Positions 56,669 to 64,000 of a stretch of 64,000 bases of DNA are shown piece by piece (position 1 is the stretch's first letter; each line of letters starts with the position of its first letter). The DNA lies in NCBI GenBank assembly GCA_964034945.1, contig OZ035960.1, positions 50,595,706 through 50,659,705 on the forward strand, given 5' to 3'. The notes beneath the pieces were generated by a model that worked only from the letters and a program-made list of their open reading frames with translations, made no database searches and was not told where the DNA came from. This stretch comes from Chrysopilus asiliformis (Eukaryota > Arthropoda > Insecta > Diptera > Rhagionidae). The translations under genes were made by a program, and so were the position numbers.

Positions 56669-57330
56669 GGGAGATATCACACTGGCGCATCAGCTCCTGC
56701 AGCTGACTGATTCCGACATCATATCGCGCAGCTGCAGGAACTGATTCGATCAGTTGACATGGCACACTGCACTGGGATCAGCTGACCTCAAACGTCAAAA
56801 TGTCGGACTCGGAAGAAGAACTTCTCCTTATTTCTCTGCTAAAAAAACTGAATATGTCCAATCGTACAAGCTCGTACGATTGCTATGTTTAATTTCTCCT
56901 CTTCGATGGACATCGTATTTATTTTCCCTTGTTCAAAAGTTTATTAGTTAAACAGACTTGTCAAAGTTTTATGATGTTCCCAAATAGTAATTATTTTAAA
57001 GTCAACATTATATGAAGTAGAGAGCCTATAAACTAGAGAGGGGCCATGCTACCTTAATAGCCTGTGCTACTGATGACAATTATTACCTCCAGACGAAAAA
57101 AATATTGCAAATTATCATTTTATTTTATTTAATCTAAGAAAAATGACGTTAGAAACTACCCGACATGTTCCTGATATCAGCTACATTTAGGTCAGTTCAA
57201 AAGAGTCAGCTTTGTGTTTCAGACATGCAGCTACACATTTTATCAGTGTGCCAGGCGCCATTGGATTACATGTGCAACTGATGTCGGGATCAGTCAGCTG
57301 CAGCAGCTGATGGCCAGTGTGACATCTCGC
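56669..57330 (+). mobile_element. Harbinger-type MITE with transposase start, copy 2
   Basis: Ends GGGAGATATCACACTGGC and (inverted) GCGAGATGTCACACTGGC, flanked by TTA (56666-56668, 57331-57333). It aligns along its length with 48799-49477. The perfect TTA duplication supports PIF/Harbinger more clearly than the TCA of the first copy. Confidence 0.83.
56800..56892 (+). pseudogene. Harbinger-like transposase N-terminal remnant
   Basis: The 30-residue frame MSDSEEELLLISLLKKLNMS...YV is the counterpart of the frame at 48930. It keeps one more Leu and stops earlier because of a local deletion. It is too short for an enzyme; see copy 1 for the reasoning on family. Confidence 0.42.
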
Positions 57331-57333
57331 TTA

Positions 57334-58101
57334 TACTCATATTCCTATTATGTATGAGAATTGGTAACAAAAAATATTATATGTGACTCGCCGTCCTATT
57401 GTCAAAATCAAATGAAAAGCAAATGACGTTTAGAACAACAAAGTGTGTGGATTTGTATTTGGAGGACAACTTTGTCGCCGTAATCTGTCACCGTAATTGT
57501 GTCGGCCCAATTGTATTCCGGCCTTAAAGCTGCAAACAAAGTTAATGCGATGAATTATGCGCTGCGATGTACGATGCTACGGAAACCACTGAATTAAGTA
57601 GAAGCGCCCATAGTGGAATAAAAAGAAGTTTTGTTTAATAAATATAATAAAAGTTTTTGTGATTTTGAAAAATGTTGTCAAATAACAAAAATCTTATGAA
57701 ATTGAAGCAAATGTAGTTTTTCGTTAATCTTGAGGATACTTTCGGTTATAAATGATTGCAATAGCCCTCTCAAGTCGTATTAAATGAAATCTCATTAAGT
57801 TTACAGCTGTCAAAGATCGTTTTTCTCATCGTACATTGTGAATTTCTCATCGTATTCACTTTTTTTGCACTCTAAAATACAATGTTTTTTGGGAGAACCT
57901 TTTATCAACTATAACACTGCCATATCTCTGGAATATCATTTTCAAAACTTCAGGAAAAGCTACCTTGGGTCCAATATCTATCTCAAGAACAATTTTATAT
58001 CTACCGCAATGGAAGGTGTTATGAGAAACTTGTCGGATATGGGATAATTGCTCTTAAATATAGACTACTAATAATAATTGAATTCGCGTAAGAACTAATG
58101 C
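57334..58101. other. AT-rich DNA without a supported gene
   Basis: Nothing recognised beyond a short 69-codon frame at 57838 with no domain. Confidence 0.45.
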
Positions 58102-58516
58102 CTGGAGCCCAATGAACGCAACGCAAACGCAGAAACTGTCACTTACAAGTTTGATTCGTAGAAATCGTTTGAAGTGAGCACAGTGAAAGCAGTGATCGCA
58201 ACTACAACGCAAAAGTTTGCAAACTTCTAACTTTGCCGCAGCAATTCTGCGTTGACAGTTCATAAAGTGAGGTTGGGGAAATGCCGTTCGAGGAAAAATT
58301 GCTAGCCTTAGTGCAATAATATACAAATAACAAAGATAAAGCAAATTATCGCTTCAAAATTATCAATTTTTGTAATTTTGCCAACTTTATACCACTTTAT
58401 ATTATGTCACTTGTACTACTTCATGAGATGCCATTGAGCTCTGCCGCTGAAATGTTGCGCTGCGTGACAGTTCACAGCGTTGGAGTTGCGTTCGCGTTGC
58501 GTTCATTGGGATCCAG
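58102..58516. mobile_element. TIR element of about 415 bp
   Basis: The ends CTGGAGCCCAATGAACGCAA and (inverted) CTGGATCCCAATGAACGCAA pair further through CGCAAACGCAG/CGCGAACGCAA and 'ctgtcac'. No clear target duplication; superfamily unknown. The minus-strand 96-codon frame inside is not recognised. Confidence 0.7.
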
Positions 58517-60424
58517 AGGTAACATTTATATTAAAATTGCTCGGATAATAAATTTTTAAACCACTTTGGCAGACAGCTCTTAAAAAAGTTCTTATTATTA
58601 TTATTAATTTAACTTAGCTTCTGTAACGATTGATCTGCCGACATTCATTTTATTTTATTTTCCGCTACCCAACTTCAAGGTTTGCCACCCCTGGCAAAAA
58701 TTCTAGAATATTCTCTGCTATCTTTTGATCGTTGCTAGGTGACTTTAAAATTCAAGTTTTATTGGAATTTTTCAATTGCCTTTTATTAAACAAAAATTCA
58801 AAAGTATTGTTTGAGAAAAAAAACCGTTTTGGTTTTATTGAAATATTCCGCTAGCGATAGATTGGATGCGATGGCGAAGTCAGTTGCTTTTTAGTCCTGA
58901 TAACATTTTGTCTTACTTCGTTGTCCTCGTGGATATTTTGATTTTTTTCGTTAAGTTAATTTAATTTTCGTTTCTTGTTTTGTTTGGTCTAAAATTTAAA
59001 ATAAATTTAGTGCGCTAGAATCGCGAAAATCGCTATCATAAAAATTATAAATATAAAATTACAAAAGAAAAAGAAATTGCCTAAATAATTAAAACTTAGG
59101 ACTAGTTAAAGTTTTAAAATTTATAGAAACTTGTATAATATAACATAACTAACAGTTTAACAAAGGAACAAATAACAAACGCTCAAAAAGTGAAATTTAA
59201 AAATTTTAAACATATACTTAAACCACGTGCAGACCACCATAATTCGACACATAAATCACATAAATTCTACAGTTGATCAACGCAAACTTCACACATCAAT
59301 AGACCTTCTAACAATCATTAATTCTTCAATCAACATTACACAACATAAAACCATCAAACACATAGAACCACGTACAACATAAATTATTGATGACACAGCT
59401 AATAACATCCACTCAACATAAAAAGGACCTTCATCATGCGAAACCATTCATAAAAATCATTCTTACTGTAAGTAACATAAAAATTTTAAAACTAACAGTC
59501 TTCACGCAACATAATATACATCGATGAATTGATGACGTCACTATGAACCAAGACAATAGACAACATTAAACAAAATTCAACAATCAACAACAGTTTAAGT
59601 AAAATCAGGATCACATCACACACAGGATAACACAATTCACCATAACTTAACATCCATCAACATTTATGCACACCAAACGACAAAAGAGGATAATATACCC
59701 CACACGCAATATATATCGGCGAGATTACTAACTATAATAAATAAATAAATTTCGATAATTTAACTAATACTAACTAAATAAATTTTGCTAAATAAAATAA
59801 TTACTAATATTCAAAAATAAGTATCACAGATTATGTTTTTTTAAGTTAATATCACAGAGGTTAGACTAGATTAGTTCATTTTTTTTTGTATGTTTTAAAA
59901 TGATTATTTTGGAGTTAAATTGTAAATTTTCCTTAAATTAGGAAGTGGCCACGGAAAGTGTAGGAATCTAGTTAGATTCGTCTTAAGATTAAGGATTGTT
60001 ATTTTTTTTTTATTATTTGGGCAATACAAGAATTTATATTCTATGAAACAGCAAATTCGCATTGGTTTTTTTTTCCGCTGAATTTTTTTTCTTTAACATT
60101 TTCAGAATAGTGATTTTCGGCAACGATTCAGTCTGATGCAGATTACGTGGACAATTTTCAAGTAAAAATCGCTAGCGGCATGTTTATGTGTTAGTTCTTT
60201 TTTTTGGGAGAGAGAGTGAATTTTTCGGGACGAAGAACACCAAAATGATCAGATTTCCTAATTAAATAAATTTTGAAACAGGTTTAAAAAAAGGGGTCGC
60301 TTGGGTGAAGTTTTCCCGAGAGACGTTTTGGTTCCAGGTTTTATCCAGGAAAATGGGTGGGATATGTTTCGCAAAAAACTTACCGTCATAACCTCATTAG
60401 TCTTTCGGTGTAATTTTCAGTTAT
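58517..60424. other. Long AT-rich stretch with a G-poor section
   Basis: No gene is supported. At about 59220-59700 the plus strand is dominated by A, C and T with very few G, a marked strand asymmetry. It could reflect an untranslated transcript or simple drift. Confidence 0.45.
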
Positions 60425-62600
60425 TTAGTTGATTTCATTTGAGTTCTTTTTGTTTGTCCGTGTGTTTGTATTAAGGCATACCGCATTATTGTGAGGCGGG
60501 CGTGACCTAGAGACATTTCCCATAGACCCAGCTGTTTGAGCTAGCAGAAAAGGTATGCCGTCTCTACCCCTCGCCGCACCGTTCCCAGTGAAGATAGTGG
60601 GTGGCTGCCACGGTCGCATCGCATGGGACAGTGTTGAACGCAATACTTCTGAGATATTCCTGAAAATATAAACGCCACTTTCAGCCCAACCGTACCATAG
60701 TCACTTTTGTAAGCCGAAAAAATTCAATTAAATAAATTTAAACAAAGTTTTTCAATTGAAATCATAAAATTGAATGCTCTTTTGAAAACAATAATTTTTC
60801 TAAAGACATAGAAATACTTATAAAAAGACAGAATTTCTTGCAATTCAATTTTTCCAAGTCGTCCCCAAGGACTAGGATTTTGTTATGCAATACAGAAATA
60901 AAAAACAATTAAATCTTATTGGGGGTTATTGAAAAATATATGAATTTCAAACGATGTTTTCTAAAGCTTTAATTGATAAAAAAGAATCTTCGATTACGAT
61001 CTTAATATTAGTTTCTTATTGAACAATAAATGTAATAAAAAAAAACGAAAAGTATATGGAAACAAAATCCAAGCCATAAAAGATACAATATTGCCATCCA
61101 TTTTACCTTATGGCTGACTATTTTCTGCCATCTAATCAACAACCGGGATAGAAAGAGGAAAATTCCAATTTTCTTAAATCCCAGGAATAAGAAGATTAAA
61201 AAAGACAATAAAAAACGATTAGCTTGTCGTATACTTTGCGTTAGGATTTTTTTTCTAGTGCCCCTTTTATAAGAAAGCCGGGATCCGTTAGAGGGCACAA
61301 AATTCATTCCGCACAAAACAACGAACGAATGGTTAAGGACGAAAATATCACTCGGCGGGGAGCGGGGGGCGACGATAAAACCATCCACGAATAAAAAAAA
61401 ATCAAAAAAATAAAAAAGATAAATGGCAGAAGGTATACCGGATAGTAACTTAAATGATTGATCTGATGGAGTACACAACATGTGTACGACAACGAAATTT
61501 TCGGCCAAAGTCCTTTGATGTCCTTGAGTGATCACCAGGGGTGATAAAAGTGGGGGTGATTGAACGGGGCATCATCGTGATAGAAATAAAATGAAAATGA
61601 AAGCGCAAAAAACCAATCAAAATCGGCAGGGCTTCAAATGATGACATTGCCTACTTCTGATACTGCTGTCTGTATAGGCCCTACTATTACTCTCTTGCCA
61701 CAGTAAACCAAACCATATACAGAACGTCACTTTACAGACTCTAATTCTCAATTTTCCCATGTTGTAAGTCCTATGGAACGGCTGAGGGGACGATGAAAAG
61801 ACTGAGGAAGGATTTTTGGGGCGACGGGAATTCTTTGGGGGATGGGGTGTAATACTTAGACTTACTCCCTTGTTGATATCCTTTTCGATTATGTCTTGAA
61901 ATTTTTCTCTGGTAGGGAAAGCTCTACGTCGTATCGTTGCTATTCTTCAAGGATCATCATCTTCATCTTAGTAACTCCTTGTTCCTTTTCTTGTTCTTGG
62001 CCTTCTTCTTCGGGTTGAAGTCGCAAAGAACATGGCGGTGGGTTGTGAGCCTAGTAGATTGGCGAGGGTATGGAATGACAAGAGTCGAGCTCTATCAGCA
62101 TCAGACACAACAGTGCGGTAGCAGTTTCGCAAGAAATTAATTTTTATGTTCTTCGCATTCCCCCCTCCCCTCCCCAACAATTTCGTTTAGTTTTTTTTTG
62201 GAGTGTGGCATTTCCTTAAAAGAGACCTTTAGCGAAAATGGAACGAAGAAGGAGCAGATTTTTCGGCCCGTACTTACAGGGAGTATTCTCTAGGGAATCA
62301 TCGGGGAGAAATAGAAGGAGATATCAGTTTAGAAGCAATAAACACACCAAAATACCAGAAAAAAACGTGGCTGATTTTAAACCAGTAACAGCAACAAGGA
62401 TTCAGAACAGCAACAGCGTTCAGGAGGCAGGATTCTTTTTTTTTGGGTTACATTTTGTTTGTGGGTTGGATGCCTGTTTGCGTTCTCGAAGGATAATTAT
62501 GGCGATTAAAATCAGCGAAAATTTATTAAATTGCATAAATCACTTTTGCTTGTTGAAATTTATAATTATTCTGATTATTGTGTCCTTTTGAAAAGATCAT
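60425..62600. other. Mixed-composition region, possible unrecognised exons
   Basis: A GC-richer island at 60475-60640 contains a 72-codon minus-strand frame (60643-60425); a 175-codon minus-strand frame lies at 61535-61008 and a 117-codon plus-strand frame at 62238-62591. None has a recognisable domain, and the 175-codon frame is rich in Phe, Leu and Ile as expected of chance frames in AT-rich DNA. The region could hold untranslated exons of a neighbouring gene. Confidence 0.35.
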
Positions 62601-63677
62601 AGGCCGTGGGGTGGTGAATATGTCGACTATCTTCCAACGCCATGGCCGTTGATTTTCCCCACAAATTTACCACGCAATATATTTATATTCTCATACACTA
62701 CTATTGGTCTATTATTTTCAAGCGCTTTTTGGATTTAAACAGGGTTTGGTTTGAAGTGATATGATATGAGAGGGTTGCGGGGTGGCTTCGACCGCGTTGC
62801 TACAGTGACAAGTGGGTGTTTCTGTGGTGATTGTTCGAAATACGGTTGACATAGTGGTTTTTTGGCCTCGCGGACCGTACGGCCCCATGTTTCAATTTGA
62901 AATTGTCTGTCGTGTACGTACAACCCTTTTAATTCGTTTTACCGCATTTTCATTTTCGATTAGATTAATCCTAAACTGATGACAAAAAGGATATGAATTG
63001 CCGGTTTGTAAAAAGCGTATGCATGGAGTCTATTCAGAGAATTTTCGCACATATGTTACACAACAGAATAATAATATTGACAGAAATCGAAAATGTTCGC
63101 TATAAATTTTGTAATTAATTAATTTCCGGACGAAATCAAAGTTTTAATTTCATTTTGAAATATCACCATAATGAAAATAAATTTATTCCAAAATGTTTCC
63201 AATATTTAAAGTTAGAAAGAAAGGTGTTACCATATTTAAATTGTAGTAGAGCGAATTCTCCTAGCGCCGGACATCTCAGGTTTTACAATTTATTTGGCAA
63301 TACTCGTATGTGTTGATTTTTCTATCCCTTGTTTTTCTTGGAATTTCTAGTTAAAGGTATAATACATTGAATCAGAAAAGGAAAATTTACAAAAAGTTTT
63401 TTTTTGTTAAAAATTCCGGTAGATAAATTTAAGACAACACAAAATGTCCTCTGGTGTCGGACATATGAGTTTTTCTCAAAATTTTCAAAACTACATAGGG
63501 TTTTTACTGCCATATTTTTTTAAAAAAGGCTTTATAATATTAAAAGACAATCAATTCTATTTTTAAAAATTTCACCTCGAAAGCTTTGCTCTAAGATTTA
63601 AAGAAAAAAAATACTACTACCGAATACTGTAAAATTCATGGACGGCTTTAAAACTCAAACGAGTACACTGGATGTAT
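62601..63677. other. AT-rich DNA without a supported gene
   Basis: No repeat termini or coding motifs recognised. Confidence 0.45.
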
Positions 63678-63803
63678 CTGTGGTAATAAGTTAAAGTAGC
63701 CTAAGTCGATTTTCAGGCGAAACCAAACTGATTTGCATTTAAAAACAGATCACTTTGGTTCCGCCTGAAAATCGACTTAAGCTATTTTAACTTATTATCA
63801 CAG
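63678..63803. repeat. 126-bp near-perfect palindrome
   Basis: Arms starting CTGTGGTAATAAGTTAAA and its mirrored TTTTAACTTATTATCACAG enclose a shared GTCGATTTTCAGGCG block and a tiny centre near 63741. It is probably a MITE or a foldback terminus. Confidence 0.75.
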
Positions 63804-63831
63804 AATTTTTTTTCTGATTTTATTAATTTTA

Positions 63832-64000
63832 CTAGCTTGCATACCCGTCGTTGCCAGGTTAAGTTTTTTCAATTTTTTTTGATGGCCTATGTTTAAGCTA
63901 AACTTCAGGCCAATCGGCTCGGTTGTTTCCCCGCGAAAGGGTAACATAGAGGAAGAGCTAAGTTTCGATATCACTTTACCCCCTCCCCTTACTCCATCAC
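63832..64000 (-). mobile_element. Non-autonomous Helitron (CTAG family), cut by the window end
   Basis: The minus strand ends with the hairpin (with one change, CTGGCAACGACGGGT), ATGCAAG and CTAG followed by T. The body matches 15847-16168. The 5' end lies beyond position 64000. Confidence 0.75.

Noticed and set aside
61008..61535. 175-codon minus-strand frame with hydrophobic segments
   Set aside because: The composition (Phe, Leu, Ile, Lys) is that expected of random AT-rich DNA; no domain, homologue or splice context. Kept only as part of a region note.

Overview
The window looks like AT-rich intergenic DNA of an insect, most likely a dipteran. The grounds are short introns of about 55-61 bp, two genes of the insect-typical DUF1091 (DM8) secreted-protein family, and repeats built like the Drosophila DINE-1 (Helitron/Helentron) elements. 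There is no bacterial gene organisation, no rRNA and no convincing functional tRNA. Species cannot be named from sequence alone.

Only two host protein-coding genes can be supported. Both encode DUF1091 proteins and they are arranged head to head: a minus-strand copy at 20.3-20.9 kb without a recognisable ATG exon, and an intact three-exon plus-strand copy at 29.5-30.1 kb. They flank a 6.7 kb repeat element. Almost everything else is transposon-derived.

The dominant feature is a family of non-autonomous elements, here called GTCT-array elements. In two inverted copies (21.4-28.2 kb and 43.1-48.8 kb) an internal tract has grown into giant arrays of one 8-bp unit (about 5.9 kb and 4.9 kb). Three other copies carry two units or no such array (9.5, 37.2 and 52.2-55.6 kb). 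These arrays create spurious open frames of 1,600-2,000 codons that are not genes.

Around them are: DINE-1-like elements (7.4, 18.1, 31.9, 38.4, 39.3, 51.4 kb); short Helitrons with a hairpin plus CTAG 3' end (1.0, 15.8, 52.7, 63.8 kb); Harbinger-type elements with 3-bp TNA-like target duplications (7.7, 15.1, 31.6, 34.3, 48.8, 54.3, 55.2, 56.7 kb), some keeping transposase N-termini; a deleted mariner (33.0 kb); a pogo-like element with a PHD-like finger (52.2 kb); TTAA elements (19.3, 40.4 kb); a hAT-type element with an 8-bp duplication (17.0 kb); and a long foldback element (12.6-13.9 kb). A duplicated block at 39.9-43.1 kb holds five tRNA-like segments. At 52.2-55.6 kb four elements are inserted into one host element, which gives a relative insertion order.

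The remaining stretches (for example 3.2-5.2, 10.4-12.3, 34.7-37.2, 49.5-51.4 and 58.5-63.7 kb) are AT-rich with no gene I can support. All family calls rest on reading termini, target duplications and short translated motifs; no searches were run.
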